This document shows positions 20,252 through 31,055 of a stretch of DNA of 32,025 bases, piece after piece; the first letter of the stretch is position 1; each line of letters starts with the position of its first letter. This stretch comes from Cylindrodendrum hubeiense (taxonomy: Eukaryota; Ascomycota; Sordariomycetes; Hypocreales; Nectriaceae): the NCBI GenBank assembly GCA_014621425.1, contig JAANBB010000448.1, forward strand, positions 1-32,025, written 5' to 3'. A program made the position numbers and the translations under genes. The notes beneath the pieces were generated by a model. The model had not been told where the DNA came from, did not search any database, and saw nothing but the letters and a program-made list of their open reading frames with translations.

Positions 20252-20323
20252 GCCCCGTTGGCTAAGTGGTATAGCGTGTCACTAGTAATGACAAGATCAC
20301 TGGTTCGATTCCAGTACGGGGCA
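20252..20323 (+). tRNA. tRNA-Thr(AGU), copy 1
   Basis: A 72-nt cloverleaf. The acceptor stem GCCCCGT pairs with ACGGGGC and the discriminator is A. The anticodon stem TGTCA/TGACA holds the loop CTAGTAA, giving anticodon AGT. The A box TGGCTAAGTGG and B box GGTTCGATTCC are intact. No intron. A T5 terminator lies at 20350-20354. Confidence 0.93.
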
Positions 20324-20349
20324 AGTTTGAGATCTGTTGATCAGTTTCC

Positions 20350-20354
20350 TTTTT
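20350..20354 (+). terminator. Pol III terminator of tRNA-Thr copy 1
   Basis: A T5 run (CCTTTTTG) 27 nt after the tRNA, the first T run long enough to end Pol III transcription. Confidence 0.6.
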
Positions 20355-20747
20355 GTCGACTGCAAAGAGAGAAGCCGGGGCGCTCATAGCTGTCTCGCAG
20401 CGATTCGCGACGAATGACAGACATCCTGACAAGCCGGTTGCCTTATCCTTTCTTTTGGCCCTTGCCAACTGTAACAATGAATACGCAATTAAAACGTAAT
20501 CTCACGTCAATTGTCGTCATCATTGTTAGATATAGACATATATCTCCAATTCTTCCCCACCGGCCCCTCCACACCGGCTTCCCTTCTGTTTCTGAACGTC
20601 ACTGTGCATCTCAAGCTGCTTCGCTAACAAATTCAATTGATAGATACGCACCAGAATATGCTCCCACACCTGCTACCTCTCGTGCTGATCCCCCACCACC
20701 AACGCCCGTCAAAAAGATCAACACCGTCATCCATTCCCACCAACTGC

Positions 20748-20752
20748 AAAAA
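20748..20752 (-). terminator. Pol III terminator of tRNA-Thr copy 2
   Basis: A T5 run on the minus strand in the context CAGTTCTCTTTTTGCA, about 30 nt downstream of the tRNA. Confidence 0.6.
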
Positions 20753-20781
20753 GAGAACTGACCGAATGGTCTTGAATGTGC

Positions 20782-20853
20782 TGCCCCGTACTGGAATCGA
20801 ACCAGTGATCTTGTCATTACTAGTGACACGCTATACCACTTAGCCAACGGGGC
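20782..20853 (-). tRNA. tRNA-Thr(AGU), copy 2
   Basis: Base for base identical to the plus-strand copy at 20252 over all 72 nt, including anticodon AGT and both promoter boxes, but on the opposite strand. Confidence 0.93.
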
Positions 20854-20902
20854 TGTGATTGGCGGGCTTCAAATTGATGTCCATATTGGCACCCTCCGTT
20901 GC

Positions 20903-20928
20903 CGATACCAGGAGACGATACCAGGAGA
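20903..20928. repeat. Perfect 13-bp tandem duplication
   Basis: CGATACCAGGAGA occurs twice head to tail, about 50-75 bp upstream of tRNA-Thr copy 2. Confidence 0.75.
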
Positions 20929-21043
20929 ATGGCGAAGATTGCTGTCTGGGTTGTCTGCCGTATCAAAAGCCCAATATCATAGAGCGCAATAAAACAGACA
21001 AGTGAAAGGGTGATCAAAATGATCTCTGTCTACGCGCTAATAT

Positions 21044-21364
21044 TCAATGACTTTGCCTACAGAACCGGTATCTGCATGCCTGTCCGTGGAATAGCTGGAG
21101 AGTTTTGTCAATGGGATCGGACACAACGCACTTACACGCCCATCCTGCGAGAGCCTTCTTGACATCTCCCTCCTTCCGTACTTCAACTGCATAATGCTTG
21201 CAGCTGATAGAATGCGCTGAATTGATCACGCCAACATTTCCCCAATCGCCAAAATTCGTAATGCACCTCTCGGTTCCGCCACTTGTGAACACGGGGAGTT
21301 TCCAGCGTGCTGTAGAGCCTGCCTTCCAGCACACACATACAGGGGCTTCCTTAGCACCTCTCAT
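21044..21364 (-). CDS. Unrecognised Cys-containing ORF between tRNA-Thr copies 2 and 3
   Basis: The frame from ATG 21364 reads MRGAKEAPVCVCWKAGS and later ITNFGDWGNVGVINSAHSIS, then CKHYAVEVRKEGDVKKALAG and a Cys/His-rich end. Composition is protein-like and stays open without repeats. A perfect donor, GTAAGT, follows GGGCGT near 21135. Its matching acceptor, GGACAG, would splice to a short end WACMQIPVL-stop, so the final residues are uncertain. The same frame is open upstream to 21412 but without an ATG, so a 5' exon may be missing. No signal peptide is visible at this start. I do not recognise the family; it could be a small protein gene or the remains of one disrupted by tRNA duplication. 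Confidence 0.35.
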   Translation of the reverse strand: MRGAKEAPVCVCWKAGSTARWKLPVFTSGGTERCITNFGDWGNVGVINSAHSISCKHYAVEVRKEGDVKKALAGWACKCVVSDPIDKTLQLFHGQACRYRFCRQSH

Positions 21365-21471
21365 GAGTAGTCCGTCTGACAACGAAATATCACATGCAAT
21401 CGAGCAAGCCACATTTTAAAACAGAGTAATCTGGGTGGCAGCAAAAATGAAGGGTTATACAACCAAATTGC

Positions 21472-21476
21472 AAAAA
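21472..21476 (-). terminator. Pol III terminator of tRNA-Thr copy 3
   Basis: A T5 run on the minus strand in the context CATTCTCTTTTTGCA, very like the context at copy 2. Confidence 0.6.
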
Positions 21477-21503
21477 GAGAATGAACTGAAGTTCTAATTG
21501 CGC

Positions 21504-21575
21504 TGCCCCGTACTGGAATCGAACCAGTGATCTTGTCATTACTAGTGACACGCTATACCACTTAGCCAACGGGGC
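21504..21575 (-). tRNA. tRNA-Thr(AGU), copy 3
   Basis: Identical over 72 nt to the two other copies in this window; anticodon AGT. Its flanks also resemble those of copy 2: the 5' side has AATTCGAAAGCCGCC against AATTTGAAGCCCGCC, and the 3' side shares TTCTCTTTTTGCA. Confidence 0.93.
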
Positions 21576-22555
21576 GGTGATGGCGGCTTTCGAATTACCC
21601 TCCAAATAGGCGGTCCCGAGTCGCTCGTGAGAACAGAAGAGCCATTGCCCACTGTGTAAATCCTCTGCATAGTTGTTACTGTCTCTTATGATCGTACGCC
21701 GCTTTAGTGTCCAGGACTGACAAGATTCAACTTCTTCGAACATCCCGTGGAACGCCTAGCTCGTCTGGTATCATCAATTGTAGACATGTACAGAGAGCTA
21801 CTTGTGGATTTAGAATATCAGACAGGGCTCGCTGGACTGATTTATTATTGCAATGATACGTAAGATAAAATGAACGGCTAATATTTAGAAACGCGTGGGA
21901 CTTTGAGATAATTAGGCTTTCTCGACTTCTGTAAACCTCGATGAATTGGGTCACCTTGGTTCATCCTGCCACACCATTAGACTAAGTGTCTCACTAAGAA
22001 AGAAATGGGAGTAAGAAACAAACAAACAAACAAACACGAGTATTGCTATCTGTCCAGTAACTAATTGCATTTCATATGCTTTGTCAGTGGCAGCGCTGTC
22101 TCCGGCCGCAACATGACTCCCGCTCCGCGTTGCGTTCCCGTTGCACCTCCTTGCTCAGGGCGAGTGTGGGGCCGTGTGGCTCCCGCCATGCGGCTTTGCC
22201 GGCTCATCTTGCCCGGCCTCCGTTGTGCATGATTCTCCGTATTGTTCTTATTTGGCCCCTGAGTGCAGCCATGATTTACCGCACTTTAGCGCTTCGACTG
22301 CGTCCTCCTCTTCGGTGACATTTTTAAAGGGTTAACCCAAAACTTACAGACCTACTTAGCAACACATACACCCAACCTGGACAGGCTTAATGCTGTTGGT
22401 TGGCGCGAGAAACATTGCTTAATTCGGTGCGCTCATGCAACCATCATGTATCTTATGCGTGCGAGTAGCAAAATTAGTTTGCATTCTCTATCAAATCATG
22501 TCTCTACTATCTACCCCCAATATTATATGGGCCATAAACTTGCGATCAAACCACC
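21576..22555. other. Spacer between tRNA-Thr copy 3 and the permease gene
   Basis: Mostly AT-rich, with an AAAC microsatellite at 22016-22036 and a distinct GC-rich island at about 22085-22325. The island has overlapping open frames with no recognisable domain. No gene called. Confidence 0.4.
22016..22036. repeat. AAAC tetranucleotide microsatellite
   Basis: About five AAAC units in a row. Confidence 0.75.
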
Positions 22556-24362
22556 TCAAAATTGCTTTGGCATGCCATCAACCCCTTTGGAGTCTCCAGT
22601 CACATGCTCCTCGTCGTAAGTCGGGCTGCCAGAATCGTATGCCACCCGCACATCGTCAATCTCGTCGCCAACCTCCATCCATCGGTCGCTGGTCGCCGGG
22701 ACGGGGAAAAACTTGCATAGAGACCAGTACATGCCACAGGCGATACCGAACCCGAAGAAGTAGTTGAGGTTGTAGATGTAAGTGGCTCCAATAGGCACTT
22801 CGCGGCCAATGGCTCCTACGAAGCCGACCACATTGATCAGAATACCGGAGATGTAGGCAACATAAGCTCGCCAGTTGATACCGTAAGTGTAGAAGTAAGG
22901 ACCGGACTTGCGGCCGTCGTACAGCTCCTTGATCTCCAAGTAACCCTTTCGAACCAAGTAGTAGTCTGAGACCATGACACCGGCGATGGAGCTTAGGAAC
23001 ACACTATATGCGGATAGGTAGGTGGTAAACATGTTGCTGTCGGTGAGAAGGTTGTAAGGGCACATGGCAAGGCCGATAATAGCGCAAATATATCCACCTC
23101 TGCGGATGTTGATGAATCGGGGGAACAGAGCAGTCATATCAGTTCCGGCCGAGACGGAGTTGGCAGCGATGTTCGTGCCCAGCTGGGCGAGAGCAAACGC
23201 TCCGGCAATGACGAAAACACCAAAGCGCTGAGCAGAGCCTCCGTCCTCAACAAACCTCTCGAGGAGCTTAAGAGGGTCCCAGATGGATTCACCGTAGATG
23301 ACTGTTGAAGACGAGGATACGATGATGCCGATAAAGGATGTGAGGGCGAAGCCGAACGGGATGGTGATCATCTGCGACCAGAGCGCATCCGAGGGCTTCC
23401 GAGCAAATCGGGAAAAGTCGCTGCCGTTGACAATTAGGGTGGCGAAGTTGGCAATCGAGGACATGATGCCCTTGACAATCTCCCACCCGAGCTCACTCCC
23501 ATGAATAGTGTTCTTCTGCTTGATAATGGGTCCAATACCGCCAGCTCGAGAAACAGCCCATCCAAGGAAGGCAACTCCGGCGACGGGGACGACGTAAGCC
23601 TTGACGGTGAAAAGATGGCGGATTTTGTGGACAGGGAACCAGATCGCCGGGAGAGAGATGAGCCAGAAGAGGAAGAATGAAACGAAGTCGGCAGTCGTGG
23701 TGCCGGAGTCCGCAGCGAAGGTGTTGGGGATCTTCTCACGATCCCAGGATTTCCAGATGGCGCGGATCATGAGGTAGACACAATGTCCACCGATATAGCT
23801 CTGCACTCCGTACCAGACACAGGCTAAAAAGGATTAGCATTTTTGTAGTAGGGAGAATCGAGTCAAAGTACTTACCCATAGCAGCACGATTGAAGACGGG
23901 CCACAAACTACCCCAGATACCAAAAGATGATCTGTTGGCAACAGGGAAACCAATGTGGTACATGGCGCCGAATCGGGCGTTCATAGCCACAAATATACCG
24001 GTGATGGTGTATCCGATCCACACACAGATCCAGGCTTGCCACCATGACAATCCGCCTATGATCATTGATGAAGAAATCATCCATGTGTTGATGTTGAAAG
24101 AGTCGGCAATCCAGAAGCCGACAAAGTTCCAGGCGCTCCATTGCCGGCGTTCCTTTTCGACGGGTTTCAAGTCATGGTTGGTGAGCTGGATGAAAGTCAG
24201 CGCCGCTCTCAGATCATTTCAACGTTGCACTCAAGAGTCTTGTAGTAGTAGACGGCTAAGCTGGGGGCAATGATTTCATACCATAAGCTGGGCGCGAGTC
24301 AGGCCAGGCTCAGCCTCGACGGCGAGTTTGTCGACCCATCTGCGACGTGGTCCCGAGTCCAT
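22556..24362 (-). CDS. NCS1 family nucleobase permease, Fur type (3 exons)
   Basis: Exons 24362-24282, 24185-23876 and 23823-22556 give 552 aa, the usual length of Fur-type transporters; the introns are 96 and 52 nt with good sites (GTATGA/TCCAG, GTAAGT/TTTTAG). The protein imports a nucleobase or allantoin across the plasma membrane, driven by protons. Family signs are LTNHDLKPVEKERRQWSAWN near the N-terminus, ADSFNINTWMISSSM in TM1, WYGVQSYIGG (about residues 134-143) and GTNIAANS (about 346-353). Trp and Gln of WYGVQ and the Asn in TM8 correspond to substrate-binding positions known from Aspergillus Fur proteins. The C-terminal tail is acidic (WMEVGDEIDD). Uracil (FurD-like) and allantoin (DAL4/FurA-like) are the main options; the sequence alone does not decide. 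No defect is seen. Confidence 0.9.
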
Positions 24363-24490
24363 TTTGTGGACGGGCGGGAGGCAGGATGTGAAAGAGAAGG
24401 TGTAGAAGAAGGACTCTCGACAATTGACAGTATGTGCTCAATTAATGAGGTGGAGGACCAAAAAGCTTGACGAGTGGCGCCAGCTGAAGG

Positions 24491-24496
24491 TATATA
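24491..24496 (-). promoter_or_regulatory. Possible TATA box of the permease gene
   Basis: TATATA on the minus strand about 130 nt upstream of the ATG at 24362. Confidence 0.5.
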
Positions 24497-25285
24497 GGCT
24501 TCCCGTGTAGGTTTGGGGCGGGTCAATGACGTGAACCCGACAGGATGGGGCGGCTGGGATGTCACCCGAGACCAAAAGGTGTGTGAGGGGGGGAGAGGAA
24601 TATCAAACAATGGGTTGTAGCCGTTGTGTGTTTCCCCGCTGTTTTGAATCCGCAAACAATGGTTCAGGAGGAAGGGGATCGCCGGTATTTATCTTTGCTG
24701 CATGGGAGGAGCATGGGAGGAGCCTTCTGCAGCGCATCCCGGTCAATCGGGCAAGCAGAGGTGATTGTCGTCCACATTGGTTATCAACCCACCCTACCCA
24801 TCGCCCATCCCAAGGCCCGGGCGCTGGTGATAACCACCCGAGGAGACAGGCCGGGTGGCCGCCGGCCGCGCGGGACATGGGCAGGCCTGGGTGACGGGAA
24901 TGTGAATGGGCCACGAGGGCGCCGCCGGGGGTGCGGATACGTATCGGGAAAGAGGTCGTCAGTTGAACATCTAGCTGGTGGCTACCTGGTCTGAGACGCC
25001 GATGTTAGTCGGAGGCCAGCAAGCGGGACAAGGGACGAAGTACCATTTGCTGAGTGGCTGGTGGTTGGGACTGGCCGAGAAACGAGAAACCATGCCATCG
25101 AGGGGCGACCCAGGTGGGCGAACCCCCACATGGGTCCTGGATACGCACTTGAGGCGACTCTGTGCAGGCGCTCTCTCGGGACATGGCTGTGGTGGTGTTG
25201 TGTGTGGAGGAGTGGGTGGTGCCGTTTTGGTGGAGGAGCGGATAAGCCTCCGGACCCTTTGCTTTGCCTGGGGAACGAGGCGCTA

Positions 25286-25319
25286 TTGGCATTACTGGCA
25301 TTGCTGGCATTACTGGCAA
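25286..25319. repeat. 9-bp tandem repeat, core TGGCATTAC
   Basis: TGGCATTAC, TGGCATTGC, TGGCATTAC and a partial fourth unit follow one another. Confidence 0.75.
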
Positions 25320-27278
25320 CCTTAGGGTTCGTTGCGGCCTGCTTCTAGGCTGCAATAGGAGATGTTACGCTGGATTGATGGTGTCTTGGATGGTTGCTTC
25401 CCGGGGAAAGGCCCCAGCTCCCAGGTCGCTATCAGTGCAGGAGCCATGCAAGAGAGACGGCTTCCCCGTGTGGGCGCACTGCAAGCAACCCCATTGGCCA
25501 GCCAGGCCGTCTTATCGTTGCAGCGATGCGACTAAGATAATGCAGCGTCGCATCAAGCCTTTTAGTTCTATCGCAGCGCGGGTGAAGAAGGTATTACTCG
25601 ATCTCATCGAGTCAACCCACCTCCCCAGACCGACAGCACCTATCTCAAATTATTACATTATGGCGCTAGACTGCTCGGCTCGACACCGCCGCATCTCTCC
25701 TCTGGCTTGGTGGCCCAGATGGTATCTGCCTTTTCTCCGATAATCCGCCAATCCGGCTGCCCGCCACCCGCCACCAGCCACACCACAGGCGTTCCAGAAT
25801 CTTGCTGGGACCCTGGATCGCCGATCAACGTTGCACAATTGGCTGCGTCGTTTATCTTGCATCCCGAAAGAAAGCCCAAACTCTCTTCAGCTCTGCGCTG
25901 TTCTCGCTGTTCTCATGGTTCTGCTTTGTGGCTTGGCGGTTCCAAGACCGCTCTAACACAGATTGAGTGTGATCAAACGCCTCATCTTTGTGAATGCTGA
26001 TATGCAATCTCAGGCCATGTGATGGGTGCGCCGTAAGTATGATTGTGAGCCCAAGAGCGATTGTGTGAGTACGGTCGGTCGGTCGGGAACCGCTGCCGTT
26101 GTCGCAGAATCGTACCAGTCCCTCTGAGCTGAGCCGTGCACGGAGTCTGGGTCCCCGTGGCCGGGGCCTGGCCAGTCAACCTCATACGACGTGGTCTCCT
26201 TCGTGTGATCTGCCGCCATGGAGGGATTTGAGCTGCACGTACCCTGTTATCAACACGGATCACCCAGGGAGAAGCGGCCAGCTCCGCATGCAGGTAGGAA
26301 GAAATGTGCAGTTCCTCATGACGACGATGTACGCAAATGGGGAACAACCGTCACAACCTGTGCCACCCCCTCACTGATTGGTCCCGCGAGAACCTCAATG
26401 AGGGGAACTTGCTTGCTGGTTTTGGTTTACGAGACATTCGCATTTGACACACTCATATGGGAGATAATCACTGATTAACTTACCTGCTCAACACAATAGC
26501 CTATTTGAGAAGTTTCGGTGCAAGATCCCAATTTTGATTCATCTCCAATGCAGGATTACGTACAGGCAAACACACTGCCGAGAATATTGTCCCTCAGATG
26601 GATTGCGACAGGAAGGATAAAGCTCGAGCCCAGACCGCATCAAGTGCCGATGTGTGTCCCACTCAATCGCTCTTTTCATATGCTATTGAGCCGTGGATCT
26701 GCGATTGCCCATGTCGTGATGGTGGGGTTTAATGTACTCTCTGCAACAGCTTGGTTTGCATCCGGATTGAGCGGCACCGACAGCGGCTCTATGGTGGCTG
26801 GGCCTGGACTGTGACAAAATCTGCGCGAGACACGGGAACATTTATACCGGACTTGTTGGATGAAACAGCCTTGAAGAGTCGCCGAGACCAACTCCCTCCT
26901 GTTCAGCCGAGACGACGATCCAATGCCGAGGACCCTAGATGCATACAGACTTACCTTACCCATCTCACACAAGGGAACCGGAATGTCGGGACCTGCGACG
27001 TCCTTAGCGTGGCATAATGTACCATGGAACAATTTTTCCTTTGGTGTTGAGGGGGAAGTGCATTAAATAAGCCGGTGCTGGTGCATGCGGATGTCTTGTG
27101 TCACCGCCTTGTTGGTACGTATACGCTCTCAGCCAAGGCGAGGGTTCTCCCACTTGGGATCCACAGGCATTGAAAACCGCCGGCTTGGACCGAAGCCACG
27201 TCTGGAGCCTGGATGAGCGAATGCCTTGAATTTGCAGTGATAGAAAACCTTGGAGCTTCTTTACAAGCTGGCACTTTT

Positions 27279-27300
27279 AGGTAGGTAGGTACCTAGGTAG
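27279..27300. repeat. AGGT/CCTAGGTA palindromic cluster
   Basis: AGGTAGGTAGGTACCTAGGTAG combines an AGGT run with a GGTACC/CCTAGG palindrome. The same CCTAGGTACC motif occurs at about 16848. Confidence 0.6.
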
Positions 27301-27692
27301 TTTCTGCGCGCAGTACTCTCGCGATTGGTGCAACGCAACCCTAAAAAGTTTTGGACTGCGAAACAACAAACACGTGAAATTTCGGAAACTGCCCCGCGAT
27401 CGTCGGCACCAGCATCGTCCCCCTGTGGGCTTGGGCGCCTACAGCACTGAGTGCACTGGCTGGCGCACTGGGCGCAGAGCGCGTCTGGCCACTCACAAAA
27501 GCCCGCTTTTCTGTTTCCTCCCCCACCATCCAATCCGGCCCCCGCCAACAGCAACACCAACGCCAACTCAACGCCAGCTCCAACTTCAACCACCTCCTCC
27601 TCGACGACGCCCATCTCCCTCGCCCTTTTCCCGTCACCGCGCCCCTAATATCCCCAGTTGCCGTTGCCCAGCGAGCCTCAGCTACTGCAATC

Positions 27693-30600
27693 ATGGAGGA
27701 CCAGCTGGTGCAGCTCCTGGCCAACACCCAGCTCCCCGACCAGGCGCCCCGCCAGCAGGCCGAGATCGACCTCAAGCGCGCCCGCTCCAATCCCGCCTTT
27801 CCCCTGTCTCTCGCCAACGTCGCTGCCCACACTTCCATCGACACCAGCATCCGTCAAGCTGCCCTCACCAACCTCCGATTATTTATCGAGAAGAACTGGA
27901 GTGCCGAGGAGCTCGAGAGCGAGCCTCAGATCCCCATTGCCGATGAGATTCGCGGTCAACTCAGACAGACCCTCCTCGACCTCGCTCTGAGCCCAGAAGA
28001 GGACCGCAAAGTCAAGATCTCCGCTAGGTATGCTTCGTGACACTTCTATTACCCAGGATATCACATCGCTGACCAGCTGCCACGTACAGTTACGCCGTTG
28101 GCAAGATTGCCATCCATGACTTCCCCGAACAGTGGCCTCACCTCCTCCCTACCGTCCTCGGTGTTATTCCCGCCGGCACCGATGCTCAGCTCCACGGCGC
28201 ATTGAGAGTCCTGAGTGACATCATCGAAGAGAGCCTGAGCGAAGACCAGTTCTTCTCCATGGCTCGTGACATTTCCAAGGGCCTGACTGAAGTCGCCCTC
28301 AACGAGAACAGAAAGCCCATGCTGCGAGCCCTGGCCATTTCCATCTTCCGAGGCTGCTTCGACCTGATGAACATGATCAAGGAGGACCATGCCAAGGAGG
28401 TTCGCGCCTTTGCTGACGAACTCCTGAAGGATTGGAACCCTTTCTTCATCACCGTCCTGAAGGGCCGTCTGCCTGATGCCGACCTCACCACCGGCACCCA
28501 GCCCGACAGCTGGAACAGCATCATTGCCCTCAAGCTCCAGGTCGTCAAGACTCTCCTGAGAATTCGCCGCGTCTTCCCCAACCTGCTCCTCCCCCAGAGC
28601 ACCACCTTCTTCAGCGCGGTGTGGGAGGAACTCACTCTCATGCAGGCCCCCCACGAGGAGCTCTACATCAAGAATGACGCTCAAGGAAGACTTGAGGACT
28701 CGGACAGCCTTCCCTATACCCTGGACTTCCTTATTCTCGAGGAGCTGGACTTCTTGAATCAGTGCTTCAGAGCACCCCCTGTCCAGGCCGAGCTTGATGG
28801 ACAGCTGAATGCCCATGCGTCTGCTCAGGATGTTCCGTGGATGATGGAGATCATGAAGATGCTCGTCGCCTACTCCAGAGTCACCCGAGAGGAGGAGGAC
28901 CTGTGGGACATCGACTGCTCCTTGTACCTGGCTGAAGAGACTTCTGTCACCGCCAACTACACTGCCCGAACTGCTGCTGGAGACTTGTTGATTAAGATGG
29001 GTGAGTGGTTCGACCAAAAGACCATCGATGGGTTGTTTGGCTATACCAAGACTCTCTTCACCAGTGATGGTGCATCGTGGCGGAGCCAGGAGGCTGCCCT
29101 TTACCTGTTCGTCATGCTGGTTAGCGACTTCCAGGATATGAGCAAACCAATCCCCGATCCCGTCGCCCACGCCTACCTGGAGTTGGTTGACTTCGCCATC
29201 AACAGACCCGAGGAGCCTCTTCTCCGCGCTCGTGGTTACCTCGTTGCCGGTGTTCTTTGCCGATCCTTTGAGACCCCCCCGTCTCTGCTGGACCGCATTG
29301 TCGACTCCATCACCCGCGAGGAGTCAGAGGTTGTCCAGGTTGCGTGCATCAAGGCTGCCGAGGGGCTCATCAACGCCGGACGTGTCACTCCTGATCGACA
29401 GGTTCCCATCATCACCTCTATCCAGACCTACATGAACGGCAAGGACCCCAGTGATATGGAGGATGCTGACGAGCTCCTTGTTACCCTGGCCGAAGCTCTT
29501 CGCGCTGCTATCGGCCTGGAGACGAGAATTGCTCTCTCCAACGAGGTGCAGTCCGTCGATCTACTTTTCCTGCTCGCCAAGCTTGGTGCCAGCAACTTCC
29601 AGGTTACTATGCTGGTTTCGGAAGCCTTTGAGGAGATTGTCGGTACTTTGGCCGATCCTGTGTCGTACGCTGCCCTTTGCAGCAAGATTCTGCCTACTCT
29701 GACTGGCGCCTTTGATGTTGCTAACCTGACAGAGGACAACCCTCTTGTAACTGTGAGAATCCCAGATTTGATAACTGATGAGCCAAACTGATCATTTCTA
29801 GGTTGCGACCGAGCTACTCGTTGTCCTGGCCGAGCACGGATCCGAACCCCTGCCCCCTGGGTTTGTGGCAGCAACCTTCCCCAAGTTGACCCGTCTTCTC
29901 ATGGAATCCACTGAGGGAGAGGTGCTGCGACCTGGCTCGGAGACTGTAAAGTGGATTCTGCAGCATGACCACCAGCAAGTTCTTGCCTGGCAAGACGCCA
30001 ACGGCCGATCTGGCTTGGAGGTTTGTCTGCACATCATTGACCGACTCCTTGGTCCTTCTATTGAGGACAACTCTGCGTCCGAGGTTGGAGGACTCGCTGC
30101 CGAGCTGGTGGAGAAGGCTGGCCAGGAACGTCTTGGTCCTTTCTTGCCCCAGCTCCTCCAGGCTGTGGCCAACAGACTTGCATCTGCGCAAGCAGCAGCC
30201 TTCATCCAGTCCCTCATTCTTGTTTTCGCTCGTCTTTCTCTGGCAGGTGCCAGCGATATCGTTGAGTTTTTGAGCCAGATCCAGATTAATGGCGAGAGCG
30301 GTCTCCAGGTCGTGCTGGTCAAGTGGCTGGAGAACTCGGTCAACTTTGCTGGTTACGACGAGATCCGACTGAAGTGAGTAATTGGATGACATTGGACCAT
30401 CTCTCTTTACTGACTTATTTGTAGCGTGATTGCTCTGTCGAAGCTCTACTCTCTTAACGATACCCGTCTCGCGCAGACCTTGGTCAAGGGTGACTTGATT
30501 GTTAATAACGACGATGGGCTGATTAAAACGCGCTCTCGTGCGAAGCAGAGTATGTGCCCAACACCTGCCAACATCCCAACGGCAGATTTCATTTTAAATC

Positions 30601-31055
30601 AACTCTACACACAATATATTCTAGAAGAACAAAACACTAATGGACCTACTCGAGTTACAGACCCCGACCAATACACCATCATTCCTGCATCCCTCAAGAT
30701 CATCAAGGTGCTCATTGAAGAGCTCATTTCTGCATCTGGTGCTCGGGCTGCTGCAAACGCCGCCGCCGCCGCTGTGGCATCTGCCAATTTTGACGATGAT
30801 GAGAACGATGACGAGGGCTGGGAGGACGATGACGATACGCTTGACCTGAGCCTCGGCACTACTAAGGCAGACCTCATGTCCTTCATGGAGGGTGGTGGTC
30901 AGCGACAGCGAGACGACGAGACCCAGGCGTACTTGACAGAATTCTTCATCCGCTGCGCCCGGGAGAATGTGGCGAACTTCCCGGAGTGGTACAACATGCT
31001 CACCGAGGATGAGAAGACGAAGCTCAACGAGGTTGCTAACTCGGCAGGGCAATAG
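27693..31055 (+). CDS. kap114: Importin beta-family karyopherin, Kap114/importin-9 type (5 exons)
   Basis: Exons 27693-28027, 28090-29752, 29802-30373, 30425-30549 and 30661-31055 give about 1029 aa, close to yeast Kap114 and human importin-9. The introns are 62, 49, 51 and 111 nt, all phase-consistent. The N-terminus (MEDQLVQLLANTQLPDQAPR) and RQAALTNLRLFIEKNW match an importin N-terminal repeat, and SYAVGKIAIHDFPEQWPHLL is created at the first junction. The rest is alpha-helical HEAT-repeat sequence. A long acidic loop (DDDENDDEGWEDDDD) lies near the C-terminus, as in Kap114/importin-9, where it helps handle basic cargo. The family imports histones H2A-H2B and TBP through nuclear pores with Ran-GTP. 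For the last intron I chose acceptor 30660, with a CACTAAT branch and NPDQYTIIP at the join; acceptor 30630 or no splicing also keeps the frame. No damage is seen. Confidence 0.9.
30786..30838 (+). other. Acidic loop coding region of the karyopherin
   Basis: A run of GAC/GAT/GAG codons encodes an Asp/Glu-dominated loop. An Ala-rich helix (AAANAAAAAVA) precedes it. Confidence 0.7.

Larger units (their letters stand above)
20324..20781. other. Spacer between convergent tRNA-Thr copies 1 and 2
   Basis: No gene. The plus-strand frames ending near 20843 owe their last 20 codons to antisense reading of tRNA copy 2. Confidence 0.5.
24497..27692. other. 3.2-kb gene-free region between permease and karyopherin genes
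   Basis: Many short overlapping frames occur on both strands, but none has domain signal, a signal peptide or a convincing splice structure. It serves as promoter for two divergent genes. Features seen are a 9-bp repeat at 25286-25319, GGTC units near 26070-26085, and the palindromic CCTAGGTA cluster at 27279-27300. The last 300 bp is C-rich, as expected of a housekeeping 5' UTR. Confidence 0.45.

Noticed and set aside
20611..20847. Apparent small proteins containing MAKWYSVSLVMTRSLVRF or its antisense, near each tRNA-Thr
   Set aside because: These peptides are translations of the tRNA-Thr gene itself, repeated at all three copies; they are a known kind of annotation artefact.
12741..22555. 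CRISPR-like or prokaryotic defence structure
   Set aside because: The repeats are degenerate minisatellites without regular spacers, and the gene structure is clearly fungal.
28061..29170. 369-codon minus-strand frame within the karyopherin gene
   Set aside because: It is an antisense shadow of the HEAT-repeat coding sequence, whose plus-strand exons fit a known family.
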